This document shows positions 19,066-28,667 of a stretch of 64,000 bases of DNA, piece by piece; positions within the stretch are counted from its first letter, which is position 1, and every line of letters starts with the position of its first letter. The translations under genes were made by a program, and so were the position numbers. The notes under the pieces are model-generated. The model saw nothing but the letters and a program-made list of their open reading frames with translations. It did no database searches and was not told the origin of the DNA. Location of the stretch: the NCBI RefSeq assembly GCF_010672455.1, contig NZ_JAAHGO010000040.1:1-64000 (forward strand), in the 5' to 3' direction. Source of the DNA: Okeania sp. SIO2C9. Lineage in GTDB: Bacteria > Cyanobacteriota > Cyanobacteriia > Cyanobacteriales > Microcoleaceae.

Positions 19066-20673
19066 ATGCCTTATTTCATCTATGCTCCAGATACTGGCAA
19101 TGAAAAAGTATATGAATTACCCACAGGTGAAATTACTATTGGTAGAGAAAGAGATAATATTATTGCTATTACTCACGAAACAAGTGTTTCCCGTCATCAT
19201 GCACAAGTTGTAATTTCTCAAGATAGCGTTAATATTGTCGATCAAAATAGTAGTAATGGTACTTTTGTTAATGGAATTAAAATTGATAGTTGCATACTCA
19301 AAGAAGGAGATTTAATTCATTGTGGAAATGCAATTTTTAAATTTGTTACTAATTCTAGTCAAGCACAAGATATAGGTCCAACAAATATTGTTAAGCAATA
19401 CTCACAAGAGTTTATTCCCACTGAGTTAAACGAATTATTAGACCAGCAACAAGATGATTCATTATCAGTGCTTAAACTGAAGGAAAAAGATAGTAATCTC
19501 CAAGGAGTAAACAAATTAAAAATTTTGTTGGAAGTAAGCAAACAGCTTTCTTCTCCCACTGAACTAGAAATATTGCTAGAAAAAATTCTTGAACTTCTAT
19601 TTCAGATCATCAAAGTAGACCGAGCCGTCATTCTTTTAGTGAATGAAACAACTGGAGAACTTGAACAAAAAGCAGTAAAAGGAAAAGAAGGCATTACGAC
19701 TAAAGGTCGATTTTATAGCAAAAATATTACTAATTTTGCTCTCGAAAAAGGTACAACTTTTTTGACCACAAATGCTTGTCTCGATCAGCGCTTCGATAAT
19801 CCAGAATCAATTGTTTCTCAATCAATTCATGGAGCAGTTTGTATACCCCTCAAACCTAGAGATAAAATTATCGGAGTATTATATGCCGATAATTTATCAT
19901 TATCAAATGTTTATTCTGATGAAGATGTCGAATTTCTGACAGGTTTAGCTAATCAAGCAGCGATCGCTATAGAGAATACTCAACTTTATAATAAGATACA
20001 AGTAGAAGCAATTATCCGAAATAAATTAGAGCGCTTCTTTCCCATAACTGTAGCTAGAAAACTTAAAGAAACAGAAAAATTAGAAATAATTGATACAGAA
20101 GTAACTGCTTTATTTTCTGATATTAGTGGCTTTACAAAAATGTCTTCAACAATGGAGCCACGCCAAATAATATCTATGCTGAATGAATATTTTAAAATTA
20201 TGGTAGAAGATATTGTTTTTAGGTATGAAGGAACTCTAGAAAAATATATTGGAGATGCTTTATTTGCTATTTGGGGTGCTCCTTATCAAACTGCTAATGA
20301 TGTAGAAAAAGCGATAAAAGCAGCAATTGATATGCAGTGGGCTGTTCGTAGTTTAAATAAGCAGAGAGAAAAACGTCATCAAGAACCAATTGCTATTCAT
20401 ATAGGAATTAATTCTGGTAAAGTAGCAGCTGGAAATATTGGTTCAGAAAAATTAATTCAATACGCAACTATTGGCGATACTACTAATGTTACTAGCCGAA
20501 TATGTAGTGAAGCAAAATCTGACGAAATTATGATTAGTCAAACTACTAAAGAAAAACTTACAGAACATAATTTTCCCTTAGAAAAAATTCCACCAGTTAT
20601 GGTTAAAGGAAAGGAAAAACCCATACAACTATATCGTTTACTTTGGCAACAAGTACCATCAGAACTTGGTTAA
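19066..20673 (+). CDS. FHA-GAF class III adenylate cyclase
   Basis: Predicted cytoplasmic enzyme making cAMP from ATP. An FHA domain lies at about 15-90 (GEITIGRERDN, VSRHHAQV, SSNGTFVNG), which would bind a phosphothreonine partner. A GAF domain spans about 150-300, then the class III cyclase domain at about 335-530. Both metal-binding Asp are present: D352 in ALFSDISGF and D397 in EKYIGDALF. The Lys before GD (K393) and the Thr in IGDTTNVTSR fit an ATP-specific cyclase of the IIIb type. GGAGG sits just upstream of ATG 19066. A Ser/Thr kinase fragment follows 120 bases later, which suits an FHA-containing partner. Confidence 0.88.
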   Translation: MPYFIYAPDTGNEKVYELPTGEITIGRERDNIIAITHETSVSRHHAQVVISQDSVNIVDQNSSNGTFVNGIKIDSCILKEGDLIHCGNAIFKFVTNSSQAQDIGPTNIVKQYSQEFIPTELNELLDQQQDDSLSVLKLKEKDSNLQGVNKLKILLEVSKQLSSPTELEILLEKILELLFQIIKVDRAVILLVNETTGELEQKAVKGKEGITTKGRFYSKNITNFALEKGTTFLTTNACLDQRFDNPESIVSQSIHGAVCIPLKPRDKIIGVLYADNLSLSNVYSDEDVEFLTGLANQAAIAIENTQLYNKIQVEAIIRNKLERFFPITVARKLKETEKLEIIDTEVTALFSDISGFTKMSSTMEPRQIISMLNEYFKIMVEDIVFRYEGTLEKYIGDALFAIWGAPYQTANDVEKAIKAAIDMQWAVRSLNKQREKRHQEPIAIHIGINSGKVAAGNIGSEKLIQYATIGDTTNVTSRICSEAKSDEIMISQTTKEKLTEHNFPLEKIPPVMVKGKEKPIQLYRLLWQQVPSELG

Positions 20674-20796
20674 AAATAATTACTAAATCAGTTTTATTTT
20701 TGAGAATTAAATTTTTAATATCTCTGAAATATTTATGAATATTCTCAATAGTTATTGTAAAAATGAATAGTATAGTATTAATGTAGATAAAGCTTT

Positions 20797-21150
20797 AAGT
20801 ATCAAGAAATATTGGCCTTTGTTCATCAGCAAAAAGTTATTCACAGAGATATTAAACCTGCGAACCTAATCAAGCGTAAAAAATACAATAAAATGCTTCT
20901 AATTGATTTTGGGGCTGTTAAAGAAGTAACTCAGCAAGGGACAAAAGTTACAGGGGAAGAAACTAGCTTTACGGTTGCCGTTGGATATCCTGGATATATG
21001 CCCAACGAACAACAAGCTTTTAAGCCTCGTTATAGTAGTGATGTCTATGGAGTAGGGATAGTTTATTTGCAGGCCTTAACAGGTTTGCCTCCCAATCAGC
21101 TACCTCAAGATGAGAGTGGTGAATTTAATTTTCCTTTCATTGCAAGGTAA
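20797..21150 (+). pseudogene. Ser/Thr protein kinase fragment (catalytic loop half only)
   Basis: Reads ILAFVHQQKVIHRDIKPANL, then MLLIDFGAVKE and YPGYMPNEQQAFKPRYSSDV YGVG..: the catalytic loop, DFG and activation segment of a bacterial (PknB-like) kinase. The glycine-rich loop, the ATP-binding Lys and the helix C Glu are absent, as is most of the C-lobe after about 110 residues. No start codon or ribosome site supports expression. I call it a remnant. It may once have been linked to the cyclase upstream. Confidence 0.8.
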
Positions 21151-21459
21151 AACTACATATTGATGTAACCAAGAGTTAACTAAGAATATTGCTAATACCA
21201 ATTTAAAAAAACAATTGCTCCAACTGGTTTAGCAGCGATCGCTATGAATAAATCACAATATACTCCCATTTGTCCCATGCAAGGATTTGCTAATCTATCC
21301 TCTTTAATAGCGGGACTTTAGTGAAAAAATAGTAAAAAAAAGGGTATATATTATACCCGATATGTATTTTACATTAATTACTGGCCTGGGGAAAGTTTGA
21401 TGAAAGAAACAACTTCAGTGGCCATACCTCCTTGTTTCCATCGATGGTGCGTTCGCGGT
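21151..21459. other. intergenic, possible N-terminal scrap of the binding-protein gene
   Basis: A stretch at about 21205-21320 reads APTGLAAIAMNKSQYTPICP and MQGFANLSSLIAGL before a stop. It could be part of the same periplasmic binding protein whose C-terminal half lies beyond the IS701 remnant at 23077. This is a weak inference. Confidence 0.25.
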
Positions 21460-23076
21460 AGCGTTGCGTAAGCAAATCGCTTTAACAATGTATTTAAAAC
21501 AAAAGCCCAAAAAACAGGGTTTAGAGAATATATAGGAGGATTACTCTTGACAAAGCGATCGAAAAAACTTGTCTCAAATTGCCAACAACACTGTAGGTCT
21601 GTCATACCAGAAATTACGGCATTTTCTAGTTCGAGCAAATTGGTCTGTAGATGCTGTGAATGAACGTCGTCTTCCAGTGATGTGGGAATGTCGCCAAACA
21701 AAACCTTCTCGTTCATTTGCTTTAATTATAGAGGATTCAGGCCACAAAAAAAGCGCACCGCCTGCGCTGAGGTTTCCGAGGGCGTAAAGACGGAGCAAGA
21801 AGTGGTAATTTAACTGCAGGAGTAGGGCGACAATATATAGGAGAAATAGGAAAAACAGATAATGGTGTAGTCGTGGTTACAACTCATCTTGATGATGGAG
21901 TTAAAAGTCTGCCTTTAGATATAGCTTTGTATCAGAAAGCTGATTCTTTTCTCAAAGGAAAAAAAGACTCAGAATTTGTCAAGAAACCAGACTTAGCAAT
22001 GTCTCTAGTAGATCAATGTTTGTCCAGAGGACACTAACCAGAAATTGTGTTAATTGATGGGGGGTATGTTCATTAATTGATAATGGATCATGGATAATTG
22101 ATAATTACCTCGGGTTTTAACCGCTACGGAATTGAATATCAGGAGATATTATTTCTTTTCTTGGTCGATGGTAGCACAGCTCCGAGACCCGCTCTTATCA
22201 GAGCCGCTCCGAATTGCGCCATCCCATCCTACGGAATGCTGCGAAGATCGACCGCTGTCTTGGTCGATTGGATATGGCGAGGGGACCTCGTCATCCCTCG
22301 ACCGCTTTTTTCCCCTATCCAAGGGGAGGCTTCAAGGCGCGAATTATTTAATTATTAATTATTAATTATTAATTATTCTGTAACAATACATCATTCTTAA
22401 ATCAACTAGAGAAAAGAAGTGTAACTGATATAGGAGGATTAGCTAAAAACCGTTTGCGTAGCATTCCGTAGGAAAAAGTAATCATCAAAAAACAGGATGA
22501 CATTAAAGAGGAAATTAGATTATACAAGCTGGCAGAAAGTATCCCTCAAAAAGCTTTCAACTTAGTTCAACTAAGCACAAAAAATGAATCACGAAGTTTG
22601 GGTAGCTACATTAGAAGTACAAATATCTAGGATGTCAGGTCAAAAAACTATAGCTATCGTGATGAATGCTAAAAGTTTTTCTGATGCCACTGATATTAAC
22701 TATTATATAACTAATAGAGAAGACAAATATGTAACTCCTGAGTAGATATATTCTACTTATTCTCAAAGAAATTGGATGGAAGTTTTCGTGATTAGAAGCG
22801 CTGATGATGGTTAGGACTAAGAGAAGATCAAGTCAGAGATAAAATCAGCCTTAAAAGGGATTTTATTTTAGTCTGATCGTGCTTATACATTTATTATCTG
22901 GCATCAGTTAACTGGAGGTATAAGAAGGCGTTGGGCTAACAAACCATTAAATAGCTTTACTGATACTTTAGAAGCCCGATCGTACAGCAATATCTTATGG
23001 TTTTGTTGAGTGGTTAGATGAAAACATCGACGTATTTACCGCTCATAAAGAGAGTTTGGGGTTTGTTTGGGCTTGA
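21460..23076 (+). pseudogene. IS701-type transposase, heavily decayed
   Basis: Pieces in several frames match a DDE transposase of the IS701 type: SQIANNTVGLSYQKLRHFLV, NERRLPVMWECRQTKPSRSF, IIEDSGHKKS, GVGRQYIGEIGKTDNGVVVV, ALYQKADSFLKGKKDSEFVK. After an R1 insertion it continues with RSVTDIGGLAKN, SRMSGQKTIAIVMNAKSFSD, IYSTYSQRNWMEVF, LGLREDQVRDK, AYTFIIWHQLTGG and FVEWLDENIDVFTAHKESLG. It carries an R7 unit at about 22448-22473 and several stops and frameshifts. Not functional. Confidence 0.8.
22069..22383 (+). repeat. R1 repeat, extra-long form, inside the IS701 remnant
   Basis: Starts TTCATTAATTGATAATGG and ends ATTAATTATTCTGTAA. The middle hairpin region is duplicated: two different GGTCGAT...CGACCGC blocks follow each other, which makes this copy over 300 bases. 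The GGTTTTAACCGCTACGGAAT segment is shared with the copy at 43666-43882. Confidence 0.75.
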
Positions 23077-23609
23077 AATTTGCTAAAGTCCCGATAGTAG
23101 TTAGATATGATAGTAAAATCAAAGATATTAAAGACCTGGCAAATCAAGTTATTACTTTAGGACAACCAGGCTCTGCTACAAGATATTATATTCCTTTATA
23201 GGATATTTATGGCTTGACTTTTACAGAAGTGCGCTTTGCTCCGACACCGAAAACAATTTTAGAATGCTCATCTCAAAATTAGATAGCAGGTGGTACTTGA
23301 TATGAAGAATAATTTCAAAAATATAGAAATTAATTTAGCCAAAATGATTTTAAAATTATTCACAAAAGCAGATTAATTCCCCCAAGTTTGGTTTTATTAG
23401 AATCCCAAATAAACTGTAATTTAGAGCAACAAATTATTGATGTAATGAAGAAAGCACCACCAAGTATTATTGGAAATGCTAATTATATTCCTCATGCTAA
23501 AATTCCAGACTATACACAGTTTATTAAGTTTGTTGAAAAAGTTAGACTTTTAGAAAAGAACATTAAACAAAAACCTGCTGTGTTAGTGATGGAAAAAGAA
23601 ACAAACTGA
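23077..23609 (+). pseudogene. phosphate/phosphonate ABC transporter binding protein remnant (PhnD-like)
   Basis: The frame reads AKVPIVVRYDSKIKDIKDLA, NQVITLGQPGSATRYYIPL*, DIYGLTFTEVRFAPTPKTIL, then after stops and shifts QNDFKIIHKSRLIPPSLVLL, ESQINCNLEQQIIDVMKKAP and a tail ending KEKETN-like text at 23609. The LANQVITLGQPGSATRYY pattern resembles the hinge region of PhnD-type binding proteins. At least three stops are present and the amino-terminal half is missing, with the IS701 remnant directly upstream. Likely broken by that element. Confidence 0.65.
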
Positions 23610-23772
23610 ATATTGAGTAAATTTTTCCCTTGCATACCGATTTGAACTTTTGACTTTTTTTTTGGGTCTTTTGGTTTTATGAAGGATTATTGCTTTGTTT
23701 ATGAGAAATGAGACTCAGGTAATGGCCATCAATTATTCTGTAAAATGATTTAATATGTGACCATAAGTATCA

Positions 23773-24507
23773 ATGTACAGGCCATTCTTAGAACATTTAG
23801 AAAAAGAGCTATTCAGTAGATTTGACTTAAGCAGTAGACCAATTCCTGCTGGTTTAGAAGCAAACGTTAGTAATCGAGGGAAGAATCAAGCCACTATCCA
23901 AAGTTGGTGTTATGAGTGTCCTCAGCTAAGAAAAATACGTTATACCTATATTGATGCAGGAGCTTCAGCTCAGGTATTTAATAGTGTGATTTATCCCAGT
24001 TACTACTATGACATACCACTTTTAGGAATTGACTTATTATCTTTTGGTAAAAGTAAAATCTTAATAGTATTAGATTTTCAACCTTTATTTCAAGAAGAAT
24101 CTTATTTAGAAAAATATATAGAACCAATGCGATCGCTGCGCGAAAAATATAATGACTTGGCTCAAAAATTAGAAATGAAATTTTATGATGCCAACCAATA
24201 TTTTTCCAAGTATTTACTGTTTGCTAAAACAGATGCAGAGACAGTGAAAACTACATTTTTCAAAGCTTATGAAGAATACATTAACTTGTATTGGGAAATG
24301 TTAGATAAAGCAGAAATTCTTGATCGAACAGAAGATATTCAAAAGATAATTAAAGCCCAAAAAGATTACGATCAATATAGTGCAGACCGCGACCCAGCGT
24401 CAGGATTATTTAGTAGTTATTTTGGCCATGAGTGGTCAGAAAAATTTCTCTACGAATTCTTGTTTGAAGATGCTGTACCATTAGCTGTTCCTAATGCAAC
24501 CCGATAA
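23773..24507 (+). CDS. pebB: phycoerythrobilin:ferredoxin oxidoreductase
   Basis: Second enzyme of phycoerythrobilin synthesis. It reduces 15,16-dihydrobiliverdin to phycoerythrobilin with electrons from ferredoxin. The 244-residue protein belongs to the ferredoxin-dependent bilin reductase family: YTYIDAGASAQVFNSVIYPS, PLLGIDLLSFGKSK, LDFQPLFQ, MKFYDANQYFSKYLLFAKTD, DRDPASGLFSSYFGHEWSEK. The FYDANQYFSKY block and the whole C-terminus fit PebB rather than PebA, PcyA or HY2. In most cyanobacteria pebA precedes pebB directly. Here pebB comes first and an IS605-type element separates the pair. Confidence 0.93.
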   Translation: MYRPFLEHLEKELFSRFDLSSRPIPAGLEANVSNRGKNQATIQSWCYECPQLRKIRYTYIDAGASAQVFNSVIYPSYYYDIPLLGIDLLSFGKSKILIVLDFQPLFQEESYLEKYIEPMRSLREKYNDLAQKLEMKFYDANQYFSKYLLFAKTDAETVKTTFFKAYEEYINLYWEMLDKAEILDRTEDIQKIIKAQKDYDQYSADRDPASGLFSSYFGHEWSEKFLYEFLFEDAVPLAVPNATR

Positions 24508-24701
24508 TTCCAATAATTTTTTAACTATTCAGTTAAAATTTGATACTCACTTGCACCCTTATAAGATATACAGTGGGGGTAAATACAGAAAGCACTTCTC
24601 TAAAGTTCATCAAACTTACTCATAACTATAGTTATCAAATTAAAATGGGTAAGTTTGCTCAGTTGTCTATCCATTGAGTCGTTATCAGCTACAATTAAGG
24701 G

Positions 24702-26026
24702 ATGAAGCTAGTTAAACGTCATGTGATCAGCAAATCACATTATTTGTGGTCAGAAATTGACCACTATGCTTTTTTGTCTAAAAATCTGTTTAATTTAGGT
24801 AACTATTACTATCGTCAATATTTCTTTTCCTATCAAAAGAAATTAAATTTTAATGAACTTAATCAAAAGGTGTCTAACAGTGACGATTATCAAGTTTTAC
24901 CTACCAAGGTAAGTAAGCAAATTATTAGGAGATTAGATAAAAGTTGGAGTAGTTATTTTTCATATTTAAGAGAGTGGAAAAAACAGCAAAATAAATTTTT
25001 AGGAAAACCAAAAATTCCCAAATATAAACATAAGACAAAAAGCCGAAATATTCTGCCCTATCCAGATGAATCAATTTCTAAAAAAAACTTAAAAAAAGGA
25101 ATTTGTCATCTGTCGATGAGTGAAATAAAAATCCCCACTTCACAGACAGAAATAATAGAGGCAAGAATTATGCCAAAAAGTAGCTGTTATATAATAAAAT
25201 AGTCTATGAAAAATCGGAGAAAACAACAGAAAATAGACAAATAGTAGGAGTGGATTTAGGAGTAAATAATTTAATGGCTGTAACGAAAAATCAAACATTA
25301 ATATTACCTCTTTTGATTAAAGGCAGACCATTAAAAGCCATTAACACCTTGTTATAATAAACAACGCTCTTATTTACAATCTTAATTACAAATAAACCAC
25401 AATAAAAGTAATTATCATCGGTAAAAAAATTAACTCACAAACGAAATTGCCTAAGAGTAGAAAACTATCTCCATACAGCAAGTAAAAAAGTAATAGATTG
25501 GTGTCTCAACAATTAATTATTACCTCTCCTTGAAAAGAAGAGGATTGACTAATAATGAAAATTTTTTCTTCTCTTGGTCGATTGGATATGGCGCAGGTTT
25601 CGGAGCCATCCCTAGACCACTGTTTATCCTTTAAAAGAGAGGTTTTAAACCTTAATTATTCGGTAAACCATGAAATAGGAATTTTAATCATTGGGCAGAA
25701 TCAGAATTGGAAACAAGAAATTAAAGTTAGGGAAAAAGAATAATCAACAATTTGTGAATATCCCTTACTATAGGTTAATAGAGATGTTAAGATATAAAGC
25801 CCAACTAAGAGGAATAAAAGTAATAATTACAGAAGAATCTTATACATCTCAATCAAGCTGCTTAGATGGGGATAATTTACCAAAATATGGAGTTAAAAAA
25901 CCGAAATTTAGTGGAAAAATAGTAACAAGAGGGTTGTATAAAACCAGGGAAAATCAATTATTAAATGCAGATGTAAATGCGTCATTGAATATAATTAAAA
26001 AAGTAATTCCTGATGTCTTAGACTAA
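24702..26026 (+). pseudogene. TnpB (IS200/IS605) split by an R1 repeat
   Basis: Starts MKLVKRHVISKSHYLWSEID and runs intact for 166 codons (RRLDKSWSSYFSYLREWKKQ, GKPKIPKYKHKTKSRNILPY). A stop/frameshift follows, then QIVGVDLGVNNLMAVT with the first RuvC Asp, and another stop. The R1 copy at 25505-25666 interrupts the middle. The rest reads IPYYRLIEMLRYKAQLRGIK, VIITEESYTSQSSCLDGDNL and ending LNADVNASLNIIKK, with RuvC-II Glu, a partly kept zinc finger and RuvC-III Asp. Hairpin-rich sequence at 26030-26080 is the probable right end. It lies between pebB and pebA. Confidence 0.85.
25505..25666 (+). repeat. R1 repeat inside tnpB
   Basis: CTCAACAATTAATTATTACC at the left, GGTCGATTGGATATGGCGCA in the middle, CCTTAATTATTCGGTAA at the right. 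It postdates the IS605 insertion, which in turn postdates the peb gene pair, giving a three-step order. Confidence 0.85.
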
Positions 26027-26263
26027 GGCATAAAGGGTTTGCCGTTTAACCCTGTGGTGGTTGAACCACTTGCGTTCAACTAAGCTTTCAGATTTTTGAG
26101 TAAGTTTGAGTAAGTTTGAGTTGAGCGGTGTGAGCTAAGTTTTTGTAGATAAATTGCTGAAATACTAAGGCAGTCAACAACCCAGGGCTAATTCGCGTCG
26201 AATATAGCGTGGACTTGAAAAAGCTCTATTTGACCAGACTACAGAAGTTAACTATCCTACGTT

Positions 26264-27040
26264 TTGATCGTGACACCAACTGAAAATATAGTGAATTTAT
26301 ATCAACCTTTTCTAGACTATGCTCTAAATGAGCTCAAGCAAGAACTAGAACTAAAACCTTACCCTATACCCTCTGGATTTGAGCATAAAGTTGCTATAAC
26401 TGGCAAGGGCAAAAAGGAACAAGAAGTAGACACAACCAGTTATGCCTATTGTAGTCCCAAGCTCCGACAAATTAGAGCAGCTCATGTTCAAGGTGGCGCT
26501 GCCCTGCAAGTGTTAAATTTTGTAATATTTCCCCACCTTAATTATGATTTGCCATTTTTTGGGGCAGACCTAGTTACCCTACCAGGTGGACATCTAATTG
26601 CTCTAGATATGCAGCCCTTATTTAGGGATGACCCTAAGTATCAAGAAAAGTATACTCAGCCAATATGGGATACCTTCCAAACACATCAGCAGCATTTACC
26701 TTGGGGAGGAGATTTTCCTGAAGAAGCAATCCCCTTCTTTTCTCCAGCTTTTCTGTGGACTCGTCCTCAAAAAACTGAATTAGTCGAGACAAAAGTGTTT
26801 GAAGCCTTCAAAGATTACCTGCAAGCTTATTTAATTTTTGTAAAGCAAGCACAACCTATTACTGATATAGAGAAATTAGCAGAAATCAAGCAGGCACAAT
26901 TGCGTTATCTCAGATATCGAGCCGAAAAAGATCCAGCTAGGGGAATGTTTACCAGATTTTATGGCCCTGAATGGACAGAAGAATATATTCATGGCTTTCT
27001 ATTTGATCTAGAAAGACAGTTAGCCTTGAATCCTGTTTAA
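26264..27040 (+). CDS. pebA: 15,16-dihydrobiliverdin:ferredoxin oxidoreductase
   Basis: First committed enzyme of phycoerythrobilin synthesis; it reduces biliverdin IX-alpha to 15,16-dihydrobiliverdin and hands it to PebB. The 258-residue product has the PebA pattern: [118 protein letters not shown]. Start TTG at 26264 is the first possible; a GTG three codons in is an alternative. It sits 280 bases before cpcB on the same strand, so bilin synthesis and apoprotein genes are side by side. Confidence 0.93.
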   Translation: MIVTPTENIVNLYQPFLDYALNELKQELELKPYPIPSGFEHKVAITGKGKKEQEVDTTSYAYCSPKLRQIRAAHVQGGAALQVLNFVIFPHLNYDLPFFGADLVTLPGGHLIALDMQPLFRDDPKYQEKYTQPIWDTFQTHQQHLPWGGDFPEEAIPFFSPAFLWTRPQKTELVETKVFEAFKDYLQAYLIFVKQAQPITDIEKLAEIKQAQLRYLRYRAEKDPARGMFTRFYGPEWTEEYIHGFLFDLERQLALNPV

Positions 27041-27320
27041 CTTTCCATCTGTAAAGAATTTTGTTAATAATTTGTAATAAATAAAAATACAACAGCATAG
27101 TATAAAGAATATCTGAAGGGTTATAAAGATAAAAGAAAATCAACAAAAACATTGATTGATAAGGTTGAAAAGCTTCTCATAAACAGTGTAAGATTTTCTC
27201 AGGATTCTCAAACAGTCCAATTTTACTTTTCCAGCCATGGGCAGCTAGCCTGAAAAAACTAAAAAAATACCCATAGCATCGAAAAGCAATTAAAAAAAAT
27301 CAAATTAGGAGAATTAATCG
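27041..27320 (+). promoter_or_regulatory. cpcB upstream region
   Basis: 280-base AT-rich leader before cpcB, ending in a good AGGAGA ribosome site. It is the only place for the phycocyanin promoter unless transcription starts before pebA. I see no specific operator. Confidence 0.4.
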
Positions 27321-27839
27321 ATGTTTGATGCTTTTACAAAAGTAGTTTCCCAGGCAGATGCCAGGGGTGAATTTGTTTCTACTGGCCAAATCGACGCTCT
27401 GGCAGCAATGGTTGCAGAGAGCAACAAGCGTATAGATGCAGTTAACCGTATTACAGGTAACGCTTCTACTATCGTTGCTAATGCAGCTCGTTCTTTATTC
27501 GCGGATCAGCCTCAGTTGATTGCTCCTGGTGGAAATGCTTATACAAGTCGTCGTATGGCAGCTTGTTTACGTGACATGGAAATCATCCTACGTTATGTAA
27601 CTTATGCTACTTTTGCCGGTGATGCAAGTGTACTAGATGATCGTTGTCTCAATGGATTGCGTGAAACTTACTTAGCTCTAGGAACTCCTGGTGCTTCTGT
27701 AGCAGTAGGTGTGCAAAAAATGAAAGATGCAGCTATTGCAATTGCTAACGATCCTAATGGCATTACTCCAGGAGATTGCTCCTCTCTAATGTCTGAGATT
27801 GGTGGCTACTTCGACCGCGCTGCAGCAGCAGTTAGTTAA
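27321..27839 (+). CDS. cpcB: C-phycocyanin beta chain
   Basis: Light-harvesting rod protein of the phycobilisome, pairing with CpcA in hexamers on the thylakoid surface. Length is 172 residues as expected. Bilin-binding Cys82 sits in MAACLRDME and Cys153 in PGDCSSLM. The methylated Asn72 is in GGNAYTSRR. The whole globin-like fold is conserved ([20 protein letters not shown]). TTAGGAGAATTAATCG before ATG 27321 gives a strong ribosome site. The beta-before-alpha order is universal in cpc operons. Confidence 0.97.
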   Translation: MFDAFTKVVSQADARGEFVSTGQIDALAAMVAESNKRIDAVNRITGNASTIVANAARSLFADQPQLIAPGGNAYTSRRMAACLRDMEIILRYVTYATFAGDASVLDDRCLNGLRETYLALGTPGASVAVGVQKMKDAAIAIANDPNGITPGDCSSLMSEIGGYFDRAAAAVS

Positions 27840-27867
27840 TAAGACTGTAAAAAATCTTTTTTTGTAA

Positions 27868-27889
27868 AGATGCTGCATTTAGGCATCTC
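27868..27889 (+). promoter_or_regulatory. hairpin between cpcB and cpcA
   Basis: AGATGCTGCATTTAGGCATCT can fold into a 6-7 bp stem in the 110-base gap between the two subunit genes. A run of T lies before it, not after, so it is more likely an mRNA-stability or translation element than a terminator. Confidence 0.45.
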
Positions 27890-27949
27890 TAAAAACTTTA
27901 AATTTGTAGCAAAATTCGTACTCACAAGATTTAGGAAAGTATCTCAACA

Positions 27950-28438
27950 ATGAAAACTCCTCTTACTGAAGCAGTAACAGCGGCAGATTCTCAAGGTCGC
28001 TTTCTGACTAGCACAGAATTATTCTCAGCACTTGGTCGTTTTAAATATGCTCCAGCAAGTTTAGAAGCTGCTAAAAAGCTAACTGAGAAATCCCAAACTT
28101 TGATTGATGGAGCTGCTCAAGCAGTATACAACAAGTTCCCTTATACTACTACAACCCAGGGACCTAACTTTGCTTCTACTCCAGTAGGAAAAGCAAAGTG
28201 TGCTCGTGACATTGGTTACTATCTCCGGATGGTAACATACTGTCTGATTGCAGGTGGTACAGGTCCTATGGATGAGATACTCATTGCAGGAATTGATGAA
28301 ATTAACAAAACCTTCGAGTTATCTCCTAGCTGGTACATCGAAGCGCTGAAGTATATCAAGGCTAACCACGGTATCACTGGCGATCCTGCAACTGAAGCTA
28401 ACAACTATCTTGACTATGCTATTAATGCTCTTAGCTAG
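27950..28438 (+). CDS. cpcA: C-phycocyanin alpha chain
   Basis: Partner of CpcB in the phycobilisome rod. 162 residues, the standard length. The single bilin site is Cys84 in [15 protein letters not shown], the site served by the CpcE/CpcF lyase encoded just downstream. [20 protein letters not shown] is the classical amino end, and the C-terminus ends [11 protein letters not shown]. No linker gene (cpcC, cpcD) follows; instead there is transposon debris and then cpcE. Which bilin is attached cannot be read from sequence alone. Confidence 0.97.
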   Translation: MKTPLTEAVTAADSQGRFLTSTELFSALGRFKYAPASLEAAKKLTEKSQTLIDGAAQAVYNKFPYTTTTQGPNFASTPVGKAKCARDIGYYLRMVTYCLIAGGTGPMDEILIAGIDEINKTFELSPSWYIEALKYIKANHGITGDPATEANNYLDYAINALS

Positions 28439-28516
28439 TAGTTGTCATAGTAACTAACTGATGAAAGTGAAATTAATATTCACTTAATTAATAGCTTTGA
28501 GCTAATATTCAACGTA

Positions 28517-28573
28517 GCCTGGAGAGGTATACAGGTGCTGGCCTGTAGTTAGTATCTGTTTATCTTTCCAGGC
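28517..28573 (+). terminator. branched hairpin downstream of cpcA
   Basis: GCCTGGAGAG pairs with CTTTCCAGGC, enclosing an inner ACAGGTGCTGGCCTGT hairpin. It lies 80 bases after cpcA and has no strong U-run. It could end or protect the abundant cpcBA mRNA, so that cpcE/F are made at lower level. Confidence 0.55.
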
Positions 28574-28576
28574 ATC

Positions 28577-28607
28577 GTTATTTCAGTTATCAGTTATCAG
28601 TTATCAG
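28577..28607 (+). repeat. R2 fragment
   Basis: TATTTCAGTTATCAGTTATC array only; the hairpins and right end of R2 are absent. Could be a truncated copy or the seed of one. Confidence 0.6.
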
Positions 28608-28667
28608 TATTTCTTGGGAAGAAAAAAGAAGGAAAGCTTATATATTTAAAGATGGAGCATTGACTTA

